From: CAIXSC01 sp046349855
Lineage (GTDB): Bacteria > Planctomycetota > Planctomycetia > Pirellulales > Pirellulaceae
Assembly: GCA_046349855.1 (NCBI GenBank)
Contig: JAXMBM010000012.1
Span: forward strand, 62,001 to 126,000
Direction: 5' to 3'
DNA: 64,000 nucleotides
In this document: positions 17,888-26,130 of the stretch, in pieces
Position numbering within the stretch: position 1 is the stretch's first letter
Layout of the letters: each line of letters begins with the position of its first letter
Program-made: the position numbers and the translations under genes
The notes under the pieces: generated by a model
Seen by the model: the letters and a program-made list of their open reading frames with translations, nothing else
The model's database searches: none
Told to the model about the DNA's origin: nothing

Positions 17888-18979
17888 TCACGCGGTCCGC
17901 GTGCGGACATCGAGTGGCCAGATATCGACCAGACGATCGCCGCGAAATACGTAGTACCGTTCGTGGAGCAGAGTGCTCCAGTCACCGTAGCCCGGAATCA
18001 GTTCCAGCCGCTCGCCAATCGCTGGTCCCGGTGGCTCGGTCACCTGCAGGACTCCGTGTTCCGCGGACAGCCACTGGACGGCGAGATCGGTGCGGTGCCG
18101 TACTTCGGGCAGGTGAAGTTCCGGGTTGAGCGACTTGCGGCCCGCATCGATAACCGCCCGGCTCGCGGTGGGTCGACTGGTGACCGTGGCCAGCAGAAAC
18201 AGAGCAAACTCCAGCGGACCGATGTGGCACTTCCGCCGATAGAACAAGTCCATGAAAATCGCGCCGCCCGCCTGGATCTCATTGACCAGCCCGGTGGCCG
18301 CCGTGACGGGAAACGATCCCGTCCCGCCCGCACTCGCCAGTGGACAGGGGATCCCGTCCGATTCGATGGCTTCCCTGGTCTGAGCGAGAAGACTCAGGGC
18401 CGCCTGGATGCGTGACTGCTTTTCGTTCGGGTCGGCCAACGTCAGCAGATGACCTTCCCACGCCATGACGCCGGCGAGGCGGAGATGGGGAGCTTGCGCG
18501 ACGAGGCGCGCCAGGGCGCGGGCCGGTTCGCCCGGTTCGATCCCGCAGCGGTTCATCCCGACTTCCAACTCGATCATCACCCGCAACTCAACTCCCCCCG
18601 CAGCCGCCGCCGCGTTCAGCATCGCCACATGATCGGCATGGTCAATGACCGCGATCGGGTCCGCGTGGCGACGCAGCGCCACCAGACGTTCGAGCTTCCG
18701 CGGGCCCACCAACGGGCAGGTAATCAACAGATCGGTCACGCCGGCAGCCGCAAACGCTTCGGCCTCGCCCAGCTTGGCACAGGTGAGCCCCACCGCGCCG
18801 GCATTCATCACCCGCTTGGCCAGTCGCGTGCATTGGTAACTCTTGGCGTGCGGCCGCCAGGCCACGTGGTGCTGGCGAAAGAACGCGCTGAGCCACTCGA
18901 TGTTGCGTTCCAGCGCATCCAGATCAATCACCAGTGCCGGGGTGTCCAGATCCCTGCGGGAACAGCCGAGCGACGTCAT
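17888..18979 (-). CDS. PLP-dependent D-threonine aldolase / D-serine dehydratase-like enzyme
   Basis: A 363-residue cytoplasmic enzyme of the alanine-racemase-like fold type III. The ATG at 18979 is chosen because the family N-terminus DLDTPALVIDLDALERNI follows. The PLP lysine is in WRPHAKSYQC. VGLTCAKLGEAEAFAAAG and VMIELEVGMNRCGIEPG are further family motifs. The C-terminal D-ser_dehydrat domain ends with the metal-site region (ELIPGYGDWSTLLHERYYV). Such enzymes cleave D-3-hydroxyamino acids to glycine and an aldehyde, or dehydrate D-serine; which one is not clear. It lies 112 bases after the DUF1552 gene on the same strand and may be cotranscribed. Confidence 0.85.
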   Translation of the reverse strand: MTSLGCSRRDLDTPALVIDLDALERNIEWLSAFFRQHHVAWRPHAKSYQCTRLAKRVMNAGAVGLTCAKLGEAEAFAAAGVTDLLITCPLVGPRKLERLVALRRHADPIAVIDHADHVAMLNAAAAAGGVELRVMIELEVGMNRCGIEPGEPARALARLVAQAPHLRLAGVMAWEGHLLTLADPNEKQSRIQAALSLLAQTREAIESDGIPCPLASAGGTGSFPVTAATGLVNEIQAGGAIFMDLFYRRKCHIGPLEFALFLLATVTSRPTASRAVIDAGRKSLNPELHLPEVRHRTDLAVQWLSAEHGVLQVTEPPGPAIGERLELIPGYGDWSTLLHERYYVFRGDRLVDIWPLDVRTRTA

Positions 18980-19091
18980 TTCACGGAAACCCTGGGCGTG
19001 CGAGGGAAGAGGCAAGAGGCACGGAACGCGAGGCGGGAGACGCGAGGCGGGAAACCGGAGACGGGAGACGCGTGTCAGCCGTCGAGCCCAG

Positions 19092-20456
19092 TCAGCCGTC
19101 GAGCCCAGCCAGCCGGCCCGTGCTGTCCCCCAACTGCTCGATCGGCGCACCGACGCGATCGAGCAGCGAGAGGAAGAGGTTGTTGAGCGGCGTCTCGCGC
19201 TCGGCGACCAGATGTCGCCCCGGCGCAACCGTGCCGCCTCCGCGCCCCGCCAGCACGATCGGCAGATCGTCGTGTCGGTGGCGGTTACCGTCGCTGAGTC
19301 CACTACCGTAGAGCACCAGCGAGTTATCGAGCAGCGTGCCGGAGCCTTCCGAGACCGCCTTCAGCCGCTCCACAAAGTACGCGAACTGCGACACCAGGAA
19401 CTGATCGATGCGGCGGATCTTTTCGATCTTCTCGTGGTTCGCCTGGTGGTGCGACAGCTGATGATGGCCTTCGTTCACGCCCACCATCGGATAGGTCCGG
19501 TTGCTCCCCTCGTTGGCCAGCATGAAGGTCGCGACGCGCGTCGTATCGGTGCGAAATGCCAGCACCATCAAGTCGTACATCAGGCGGACATGCTGCTCCA
19601 GATCGCTCGGCACCCCGTCCGGCAGCTTCAGGTCGGCGGTGGCGGGAACCGCGGCCCGCTCGGCGCCGCTTTCCCGTTCCGTTCGCTGGATGCGCTGCTC
19701 CAGTTCCCGCACTCCGGTAAAGTACTCGTCGATCTTCCGGCGATCGGTCGGTCCGAGGACCTGCTGCAACTTCCGCGCGTCATCGGCGACCAGGTCGAGG
19801 ATGCTCTGGCGGAAGAAGTCCCGATCGTTCGCGCCTTTGCCGCCACTGCTGCCCGCGCCAAACAGCCGATCGAAGACGAGCCGCGGCTGAATCTCCTTCG
19901 CCATCGGCGTGGTCGAATTCTTCCAGGAGATGGTATTTGAGTAGGCGCAGCTGTAGCCGGAGTCACAGCTGCCGGCCTGCCGACCCCGCTCGATGCCGAT
20001 CTCCAGGGAGGGGAGCCGCGTCTGCGAGCCGATCTTCTCGGCGGCCGCCTGGTCGGCAGAGATGCCCACGCGAATGTCGGCCCCGGCTGTCTTCACGGGG
20101 TGAGCGCCGGTGAGAAACGATGCGGCAGACCGCGCGTGATCCCCCGGCCCATCTCCCTTGGCTCGGCCGTTGTCCTGGGCCAGCCCGCTGATGACGAGCA
20201 GATCCTGCTGGAACGTGGCCAGCGGCGCCAAGGTTGCCGGGAGTTCGTAACTGGCGCCGGTCGAGTTCGGCTTCCAGCTATCCATGATCGCGCCGTTAGG
20301 GAAGAAGATGAAGGCCAACCGCACCGGTGGCTGGCCATCCCTTGACTCCCCGCGGCTCACTCGGGGGGCCAGTGCTTCCAACCAGGGCAAGCCCATGGCC
20401 ACCCCGGCACCTCGGAGAAACGTCCGCCGATTCGCATACCGCTCAGCCGCGTTCAT
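19092..20456 (-). CDS. DUF1552 protein (Tat-exported)
   Basis: A 454-residue planctomycete DUF1552 protein. It begins MNAAERYANRRTFLRGAGVA, a twin-arginine signal, and carries the family features RLAFIFFPNGAIMDSWKP, GDHARSAASFLTGAHP, SLEIGIERGRQAGSCDSGYS, CAYSNTISW and NEGHHQLSHH. The fold is related to DUF1501/sulfatase-like proteins and the role is unknown. Its ATG overlaps the stop of the DUF1592 cytochrome gene by four bases (ATGA), so the two are translationally coupled and almost certainly act together outside the cytoplasm. The last codons lie in a tandem 17-bp repeat (19074-19107). Confidence 0.92.
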   Translation of the reverse strand: MNAAERYANRRTFLRGAGVAMGLPWLEALAPRVSRGESRDGQPPVRLAFIFFPNGAIMDSWKPNSTGASYELPATLAPLATFQQDLLVISGLAQDNGRAKGDGPGDHARSAASFLTGAHPVKTAGADIRVGISADQAAAEKIGSQTRLPSLEIGIERGRQAGSCDSGYSCAYSNTISWKNSTTPMAKEIQPRLVFDRLFGAGSSGGKGANDRDFFRQSILDLVADDARKLQQVLGPTDRRKIDEYFTGVRELEQRIQRTERESGAERAAVPATADLKLPDGVPSDLEQHVRLMYDLMVLAFRTDTTRVATFMLANEGSNRTYPMVGVNEGHHQLSHHQANHEKIEKIRRIDQFLVSQFAYFVERLKAVSEGSGTLLDNSLVLYGSGLSDGNRHRHDDLPIVLAGRGGGTVAPGRHLVAERETPLNNLFLSLLDRVGAPIEQLGDSTGRLAGLDG

Positions 20457-22849
20457 CGTTGAGTCTCCTCGCCACGCCGCATGCGGAACGGTTCGCTCCG
20501 CACAATCGACTCGATCATCGCCGACAATCGGTCACCGCCTTCGTGTGTCTGCCGGACAATCCGCTCCACGACACAGCGGTCGGCGGCCTCCAGCCCCCGT
20601 CCCAAGGCATAGGTTAACATCCGTTGAGCGACCGTTCTCGTAAATTCGGCTCGCCGGGACTTCAAAATGGCGACAAGTTCGCCCGGTCCCTGGAATTTCG
20701 CGCCGTCCGGGAGCGTGCCGGCCGCGTCCACCGGCTGATTGCCGTCCCGTTCCCGCCATCGGCCCAGGGCGTCGAAATTCTCGAAGCCAAACCCCAGCGC
20801 GTCCATCTGCAGGTGGCATACGGCACAGTTGGGGTCACGGCGGTGGAGTTCCAGCTGCTGGCGAAGCGTCGCGTCCGGAGCCGCTTTCTGGGTCGCGGCG
20901 AGTTCCGGGGCGTTGGGTGGCGGATCGGGCGGCGGGGTGCCGAGAATGTTCTCCAGGATCCACTTGCCGCGTTTCACGGGGGAAGTCCGCGTGGGGTTCG
21001 AGGTCAGCGTCAGCACGCTGGCGTGCGTGAGCACTCCGGCACGTTTCGTCCCCCGCAAGCTGGCCCGCCGAAACTCCTTCCCCTTGATGCCACTCAGGCC
21101 ATAATGCCGCGCCAGCCGCTCGTTGACGAACGTGAAATCGGCATCGAGCAGTTCGAGCAGACTGCGGTCGTCGCGCAGAATGGCGTCGAACACCAGCTCG
21201 GTCTCCCGCCGCATGTCCGCCCGCAAGGCGGCGCTGAAGTCGGGAAACTGCTGCGGGTCGGGGGTGACTTCGTCGAGCCCGCGGAGGTTGAGCCACTGGG
21301 CGGCGAAGTTCTCGGCCAGCGCCACCGATCGGGGATCCGCCAGCAGCCGGCGCGTCTGTTCGAGCAGCACCGCCTCGTCCCGCAACCGTCCCCGTTCGGC
21401 GGCCTCGAGCAGTTCGTCGTCCGGCATGCTGCTCCAGAGAAAGTACGACAGTCGTGATGCCAGTTCGAAGTCACTCACCGCATGTCGGTCGCGCGGGTCC
21501 TCCGGCGCCTGATCCCGCTCGACGCGAAACAGGAAATGCGGCGAGACCAGCAGCGCCGTCAGAGCCACTTCGAGTCCGCGCGGATAACTCACTCCGCGCT
21601 CCACCGCCTGCTGCACCAACCGGGCGTACGCGTCCACCTCGCTGTCCCGCGGGGCACGACGAAACGCGCGGCGCACGACGGGTGCCAGCGTCAACCGCGC
21701 CGCGTCCACCGGCGCCCGCCCGCGCTCCGGCAGCACCAGCGTCAGGTGAGTACGACGCTCGGTGGTCGGCCGTTCGTCGAGCGGCCCTTCGAGCTCAAAG
21801 GCGCCGACGAACAGATTCCGGTCCCGCTGGTCGCGCTGCGGTGCATCGGGCTGATAGAAGTCGTTGATGAAATGGGCGGAAAAACGCCGCTCACCGGGCT
21901 CCAGCGGCAACCGTATTTCATGCTCCGCCGGCCGATCCGCCGGCGCCGCGACGTCGAAGGTCCGGACGACACGGCCATCGAGCTGCAATTCGAGCTTGGG
22001 GAGTTCGTCACCGGCCCGCTGCCCGGCCGCTCGCACGCGCAGGAAGTAGTCACCCCGCCGCTCGACCTGGAACCGCGCCGTAACCGAGCCGCGCGAAGTG
22101 ATTGAATAGATGCCGAACGGAGAGAGCCGCGCCGACCCTTCGGCCTCAAGCTCCCGCCCGCGCCGCAATCGTTTCTCCGCCTGAGGTGGAGTGGCCTGGG
22201 CGACCGCCGACGCCGCCACCCGCTCGGCCGACCCCAGATACTTCTCCACCAGCAACGGGGAAACGGAGAGCACGTCGCCGATGTTGTCAAACCCGTGACC
22301 GACGTCGTCGGTCGGGAAGTCATCCGCCGGCCGGAAATCGACCCCCAGCAGATCCCGCACCGTGTTGTTGTATTCCACGCGATTCAGCCGCCGGATCGTC
22401 ACTCGCCCCGGATCCACGGCGGAGTCCCGTTCGCAGTCGAGCTGGTACAGGGTCCGTTCCAGGTAGCGCACGAGTGTCCGCTTTTCCTCGGCAGTCAACC
22501 GCGGACGGTCGGCCGGGGGCATGGCGTCCGACTCGATCATGTCGAGCACGGTTCGCCAGGGTGCGGGTTGAGCCAGGACGGACGCGTGATCGGGAAAACG
22601 TCCCAGATCGAGCTCCGCTTCCTGCTTCCGTGGACCATGGCAGCTTAAGCAATGCCGCTTCACGATCGCCAGCACCGGCCCGCGGAAGGTCTGGACGTCG
22701 TCCACAGGGGGCGGATCGGCCGCCGCCACACGCCCCTTCGGACACCAGGCGCTGGCCAGACAGGTCCCGAGGAACAGGAGGGTCCCGGCCCGCGCAATTC
22801 CCCAGCGCATTCGGTATCTGGTTCGACCGCCACTGACGGGATCCCGCAT
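20453..22849 (-). CDS. Planctomycete cytochrome-c protein (DUF1587/1592/1588/1585 architecture)
   Basis: A 798-residue exported haem protein. The ATG at 22849 has GGAAGGGGAAG upstream and precedes a signal peptide (RAGTLLFLGTCLASAW). The haem motif CLSCH is at residues 67-71. Then come the DUF1587 region (RLNRVEYNNTVRDLLGVD), a carbohydrate-binding-like beta domain (about 290-370), DUF1592 (SDFELASRLSYFLWSSMPDDELLEAAERG), DUF1588 (RAGVLTHASVLTLTSNPTRTSPVKRG), a second cysteine cluster CAVCH and DUF1585 at the end. The family is very expanded in planctomycetes and its partner is DUF1552, as here. A function in redox-linked polysaccharide breakdown is inferred in the literature but unproven. 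Confidence 0.93.
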   Translation of the reverse strand: MRDPVSGGRTRYRMRWGIARAGTLLFLGTCLASAWCPKGRVAAADPPPVDDVQTFRGPVLAIVKRHCLSCHGPRKQEAELDLGRFPDHASVLAQPAPWRTVLDMIESDAMPPADRPRLTAEEKRTLVRYLERTLYQLDCERDSAVDPGRVTIRRLNRVEYNNTVRDLLGVDFRPADDFPTDDVGHGFDNIGDVLSVSPLLVEKYLGSAERVAASAVAQATPPQAEKRLRRGRELEAEGSARLSPFGIYSITSRGSVTARFQVERRGDYFLRVRAAGQRAGDELPKLELQLDGRVVRTFDVAAPADRPAEHEIRLPLEPGERRFSAHFINDFYQPDAPQRDQRDRNLFVGAFELEGPLDERPTTERRTHLTLVLPERGRAPVDAARLTLAPVVRRAFRRAPRDSEVDAYARLVQQAVERGVSYPRGLEVALTALLVSPHFLFRVERDQAPEDPRDRHAVSDFELASRLSYFLWSSMPDDELLEAAERGRLRDEAVLLEQTRRLLADPRSVALAENFAAQWLNLRGLDEVTPDPQQFPDFSAALRADMRRETELVFDAILRDDRSLLELLDADFTFVNERLARHYGLSGIKGKEFRRASLRGTKRAGVLTHASVLTLTSNPTRTSPVKRGKWILENILGTPPPDPPPNAPELAATQKAAPDATLRQQLELHRRDPNCAVCHLQMDALGFGFENFDALGRWRERDGNQPVDAAGTLPDGAKFQGPGELVAILKSRRAEFTRTVAQRMLTYALGRGLEAADRCVVERIVRQTHEGGDRLSAMIESIVRSEPFRMRRGEETQR

Positions 22850-23054
22850 CGACTTCCCCTTCCTGCTACCTCTCTCTAACTCGCTGCCACCCCCAAGGTT
22901 GCGGGGAGCCGCAGGAATTGCGGAAAACCAAAGGTGGAAAGAGAGTTGCCATTGAAAGTCGGACCTGGAGTTCGATATCCTATCATTCCTGTCATTTTTC
23001 ACGAAATCTCAGCGTGATCGCAATTCTGCTTCGACAGATAGGAGTGCCGCAAGC

Positions 23055-23480
23055 ATGCGCCGAACGACCGGGATGGGCAACTGGGGATGGCTGGTGGTCT
23101 TGGTAGTCGTTTCTCTGGCGGGCTGCGGTCCCGGTTCCGGTGGCAAATTGGCTCTCTCGGGTAAAGTCACCCTCAAGGGTCAGCCGCTCGCCAACGGCAC
23201 GATCGAGTTCACGTCGGCCGACCAGACCCAGATGAGCGGCGGTGTGATCAAGAACGGCGAGTACAAGATTGACGCCGTGCAGGGGTTGCCGCCGGGCGAT
23301 TACACGGTGCGGATCCACGCCGCCTCGGAGACGGCCGCATCGGCCAGCGAGCCACCGGGAACCGACAGTCTTCAGCCGCCGGCCAAGGAACTGATTCCCG
23401 ATGAGTACAACGTCATGTCGACGATCAAGGCCAAAGTGAGCGATGGGCAGCCGAACGTGTTCAATTACGATATTCCCTAG
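23055..23480 (+). CDS. Small lipoprotein with a regulatory-like beta domain
   Basis: A 141-residue lipoprotein. The signal peptide ends in the lipobox LAGC (Cys about residue 24). The mature part is one beta-sandwich of the carboxypeptidase-regulatory-like type (LSGKVTLKGQPLANGTIEFT, GEYKIDAVQGLPPGDYTVRI). Such lipoproteins are abundant in planctomycetes, usually next to DUF1559 genes. A DUF1559 gene follows here, 400 bases downstream with a MITE-like element in between. AGGAG upstream supports the ATG. Function unknown. Confidence 0.85.
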   Translation: MRRTTGMGNWGWLVVLVVVSLAGCGPGSGGKLALSGKVTLKGQPLANGTIEFTSADQTQMSGGVIKNGEYKIDAVQGLPPGDYTVRIHAASETAASASEPPGTDSLQPPAKELIPDEYNVMSTIKAKVSDGQPNVFNYDIP

Positions 23481-23487
23481 TTATTCC

Positions 23488-23676
23488 CTAGTTGGACAGC
23501 GCCAGGTTCTCCGGCTTCAGGCAGTGTGAAGTGTTCATTTGCGTGCAGCTTAGTGTGGATCGTGGCAATGCGGGGCTTTGCAATGCGGGGCTTTGTCGTG
23601 ATCCAACGACCGGACACAGAGGCGTTGGATCGCGGAGCCCCACCACGACTATGGCAACTGAGCGCTGTCCGACTAG
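23488..23676. mobile_element. MITE-like non-coding element, copy A
   Basis: A 189-bp non-coding element with imperfect terminal inverted repeats. It starts CTAGTTGGACAGCGC and ends GCGCTGTCCGACTAG (14 of 15 bases complementary). It is clearly homologous along its whole length to 41672-41856. The interior of this copy has a tandem CAATGCGGGGCTTTG duplication (about 23566-23597). No coding frame is conserved between the copies. It lies between the lipoprotein and DUF1559 genes. Confidence 0.75.
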
Positions 23677-23716
23677 AGCGCTGTACGACTAGTGCGCTGT
23701 ACGACTAGTGCGCTGT
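23677..23716. repeat. Tandem copies of the MITE end
   Basis: Directly after copy A the terminal sequence recurs as AGCGCTGTACGACTAG and TGCGCTGTACGACTAG, then TGCGCTGTCGAGG, so the right end has been multiplied in 16-bp steps. The remainder up to the DUF1559 start at 23884 contains a GGAGG ribosome-binding site and nothing else I can name. Confidence 0.65.
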
Positions 23717-23883
23717 CGAGGCCAGGGCTTTGAGTTGTCCGTCGTACCCGAAATGGAAACATTGGCGGAACACTCGAGCGAATTTCCGGCAGCGGATCGC
23801 AGTTTCGGATCGTGATGGTGAGAGGCCGTAATCGTCCTTTTCTTGCTTCTTATTTCGTTCCTTTTCTCTTGGAGGATTCGACC

Positions 23884-24807
23884 ATGAAACGTGCGAGTCG
23901 TCGGGGCTTTACGCTGGTAGAGCTCCTTGTGGTGATCGCCATTATCGGCATTCTGGTGGCGCTGCTGCTGCCTGCCGTGCAAGCCGCCCGTGAGGCCTCG
24001 CGGCGATCGTCGTGCATCAACAACCTCAAACAGATTGCCCTGGCAACGCACAATTATCACGACACCTACAAGGTGTTTCCCGTCGGTGCGTACAGCTGCT
24101 GCTGGGGAACGTGGCAGGTGGCCATCATGCCGTATTTGGAACAGACCAACGTGAGCGATCTGTACCAGAATATCGGCTTGTACGACGTGCCGAACGCCAA
24201 CTGGCGCTACAGTGGCTCGGTCAACCGACCGGTGGTCAGCTTCCGTTTCTCAGCGCTGACCTGCCCCAGCAGTGATGTGCGGGCGGCCCCGATCGCCACG
24301 ATCACCAGCCACAACTATGCGGCCAACTACGGCAACACGTCGTACAGCCAGCAGGCCAACCTCAACGGCGTGATCTTCGGCCAGGCACCGTTCTCGCCTA
24401 TCGCCAGCGCCACGCAACCGCCGCGTGAAATCGGCTTCCAGTCGATCACCGACGGCACCAGTTCCACGCTGTTGTTTGCGGAAGTGCGGCAAGCGGTGGG
24501 CTCCGACCTCCGCGGCTTCACCTGGTGGGGAGATGCCTCGGGCTTCGAGACCTACCTGGCACCCAATTCGCCGCTGCCCGATCGCATTTACACGTCGGGC
24601 TATTGCAACAACAACCCGCCCAACCCGCCCTGCGCTGTAGCAACCTCCTCCGACCCGACGATGTTTGCGGCGCGGAGCCGGCATCCGGGCGGTGTCCAAG
24701 TGGCGTTCTGCGATGGCTCGGCGCGGTTCATCGCCAACACCATCCAGCTTTCCACGTGGCGTGCGCTGAGCACATCGCAGGGCGGCGAGGCGGTGAGCAA
24801 CTACTAA
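23884..24807 (+). CDS. DUF1559 protein with type IV pilin-like N-terminus
   Basis: A 307-residue protein of the DUF1559 family. The ATG at 23884 follows a strong TTGGAGG site. The N-terminus MKRASRRGFTLVELLVVIAI is a type III (prepilin) signal with cleavage before FTLVE and a hydrophobic assembly helix. The DUF1559 body shows SSCINNLKQIALATHNYHDT, AALTCPSSD-like sequence (RFSALTCPSSDVRAA), ITDGTSSTLLFAEVRQAV and the C-terminal H-X9-DG region (RHPGGVQVAFCDGSARFI). The family is massively amplified in planctomycetes and probably builds pseudopilus-like surface structures. Its role is not established. Confidence 0.92.
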   Translation: MKRASRRGFTLVELLVVIAIIGILVALLLPAVQAAREASRRSSCINNLKQIALATHNYHDTYKVFPVGAYSCCWGTWQVAIMPYLEQTNVSDLYQNIGLYDVPNANWRYSGSVNRPVVSFRFSALTCPSSDVRAAPIATITSHNYAANYGNTSYSQQANLNGVIFGQAPFSPIASATQPPREIGFQSITDGTSSTLLFAEVRQAVGSDLRGFTWWGDASGFETYLAPNSPLPDRIYTSGYCNNNPPNPPCAVATSSDPTMFAARSRHPGGVQVAFCDGSARFIANTIQLSTWRALSTSQGGEAVSNY

Positions 24808-24829
24808 GAGCGTCCAGACCGCGAACTTC

Positions 24830-24907
24830 GGCGAGCGGTGGGCGTCAGCCCACTGTTTCGCCGAGGGGCGAGTTTTGGAAACAGTGGGCTGACGCCCACC
24901 GCTCGCC
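24830..24907. repeat. Perfect 30-bp palindrome with 18-nt loop (REP-like element, intact copy)
   Basis: Left arm 24830-24859 (GGCGAGCGGTGGGCGTCAGC then CCACTGTTTC) and right arm 24878-24907 are exactly complementary over 30 bases. The loop is GCCGAGGGGCGAGTTTTG. It lies 22 bases after the DUF1559 stop and could act as a strong hairpin or terminator. A second copy, at 1352-1984, is split by a group II intron remnant. Confidence 0.9.
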
Positions 24908-24960
24908 AGCCACCGCTCGCCAGCCACCGCTCGCCGGCCACCGCGCGCCGGCCACCGCAC
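24901..24960. repeat. Short tandem repeat trailing the palindrome
   Basis: The end of the right arm, ACCGCTCGCC, is reiterated four to five times in 12-base steps with AGCC or GGCC spacers and increasing divergence. This is most simply slippage of the palindrome end. The unit is too short for CRISPR. Confidence 0.7.
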
Positions 24961-24996
24961 GGTTGGGCAACTCGAAGCTCTGGCTTTGACAGAGCC

Positions 24997-25308
24997 CTAA
25001 ATCACGTCCTCGACCTCGGTGTAGACAAACGTCACTCCCCCGCTGGCATAGTTGGGCACGTCGTTCACCGCGGCCTGCCCCTCGGGAGATGCCAGGATGG
25101 CGTCGAGTTGTTCGCGACTGTCGGCGTACAGATCGGCCACGTAGTAGTAAGGCGCTGGCCCCCCGCCCGGTACACCGGTCACCTTGCCGATCGTCCACTT
25201 ACGCAAGCCTTGCATCCGCCGAGCCAGCGGAATGTGGATGTCGGCGTAATATCGGTCGAATGCCGCTGGATCCCGCGGCTGGCCATAGAGTACCAACAGA
25301 CGGATCAT
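24997..25308 (-). CDS. EthD family protein
   Basis: A 103-residue ferredoxin-fold protein of the EthD/dimeric alpha-beta-barrel type. The ATG at 25308 gives the family N-terminus MIRLLVLYGQPRDPAAFDRY, followed by HIPLARRMQGLRKW, APYYYVADLYADSREQLDAI and ASPEGQAAVNDVPNYASGGV. EthD-like proteins bind small hydrophobic or degradation intermediates; no substrate can be given. A longer frame with a GTG start overlapping the YbjN stop (GTGA at 25461) exists, but its extra 51 residues look non-coding. Probably cotranscribed with YbjN. Confidence 0.85.
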   Translation of the reverse strand: MIRLLVLYGQPRDPAAFDRYYADIHIPLARRMQGLRKWTIGKVTGVPGGGPAPYYYVADLYADSREQLDAILASPEGQAAVNDVPNYASGGVTFVYTEVEDVI

Positions 25309-25457
25309 CCGAGACCGCTCCCCTGTACGCGGCGGGCGCATGGGACAGGATGCTGCCGACCGCGAGTGACGCCCGCTCGCGCACCGCGATCGGGCCACGG
25401 TGGCGGCCGCGGCGGCGGCACCCCCCGCCAGCCGGCCGGCCACCCCGCAGCCCAGAC

Positions 25458-25931
25458 TCACCCTTCCCCATGCTCGGCCCGAGCAATCGCTTCTCGCGCC
25501 GGTTCGTTGGCGTACACCACCGACAGCAACGCCGGAACGTACTTGTCCAGCATCGCCAGGGAAGTGGCAATGAGCCGCCCGATCATACCATCACTCAGAC
25601 TGTCCCCAGACTCCTCCCCCGCCAGAATCTGGGACGCCTGGTACAGCACCTCGCCGTCGTCCATGTCGAACTCAAACTTGCCCACCTTCAGCCCGAAGTT
25701 GGCCCGCACCACGGCCTCGGCCACAGCGGGCCGAGCCCCCTCGGGAATCCGCAGCGGCATGTAGGCAAATACCTGAAACAGCCCGTCCGCGTCGTCCACT
25801 CGAGCGATCACCCGATAGGTCCCGACGTCACCACGGAAATCGGCCACCACGGTCTGGTGATCGTCCGGCGTCGAGTAGCGCAGGTCACGGTCCTGGAAAT
25901 GTCCCACCAGCTTGGTAAAGGCAGTGCTCAC
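25458..25931 (-). CDS. YbjN domain protein
   Basis: A 157-residue soluble protein of the YbjN (bacterial sensory transduction regulator-like) family. It shows FRGDVGTYRVIARVDDADG, LFQVFAYMPLRIPEG, RANFGLKVGKFEFDMDDGEV and IGRLIATSLAMLDKYVPALL. The fold resembles type III secretion chaperones. The start is GTG at 25931, chosen because AGGAGG lies seven bases upstream. It is divergent from the Gfo/Idh/MocA gene, with about 200 bases between them that must hold both promoters. Confidence 0.85.
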   Translation of the reverse strand: MSTAFTKLVGHFQDRDLRYSTPDDHQTVVADFRGDVGTYRVIARVDDADGLFQVFAYMPLRIPEGARPAVAEAVVRANFGLKVGKFEFDMDDGEVLYQASQILAGEESGDSLSDGMIGRLIATSLAMLDKYVPALLSVVYANEPAREAIARAEHGEG

Positions 25932-26130
25932 GTTATTCCTCCTGTCATGAAGCAGCTACCTAGAGAGACGAAAGTCGACCCTATCAGGTTCACGCGAATT
26001 CTCGCCCCGCTCGTTGTCTCCCCATCACCTCCCCTTCCCTCCTCCTCCTGTTTCCGGTCACCGCCGACTCTGTGATAGAATTCACAAACTTCGTTCGTCC
26101 ATCCCGCCGACCCTTGGGAGCTTCCCCACC

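Noticed and set aside
19021..19107. Repeats GAGGCGGGAGACGC and GTCAGCCGTCGAGCCCA as regulatory elements
   Set aside because: Short imperfect tandem repeats overlapping a gene end, most simply replication slippage.
24901..24960. Repeats after the palindrome as a small CRISPR array
   Set aside because: The unit is 10-12 bases with 2-4-base spacers, and no cas genes are in the window.
25309..25461. Longer EthD protein from the GTG overlapping the YbjN stop
   Set aside because: The additional 51 residues are Ala/Arg/Ser-rich without conserved pattern, while the ATG at 25308 gives the family N-terminus.
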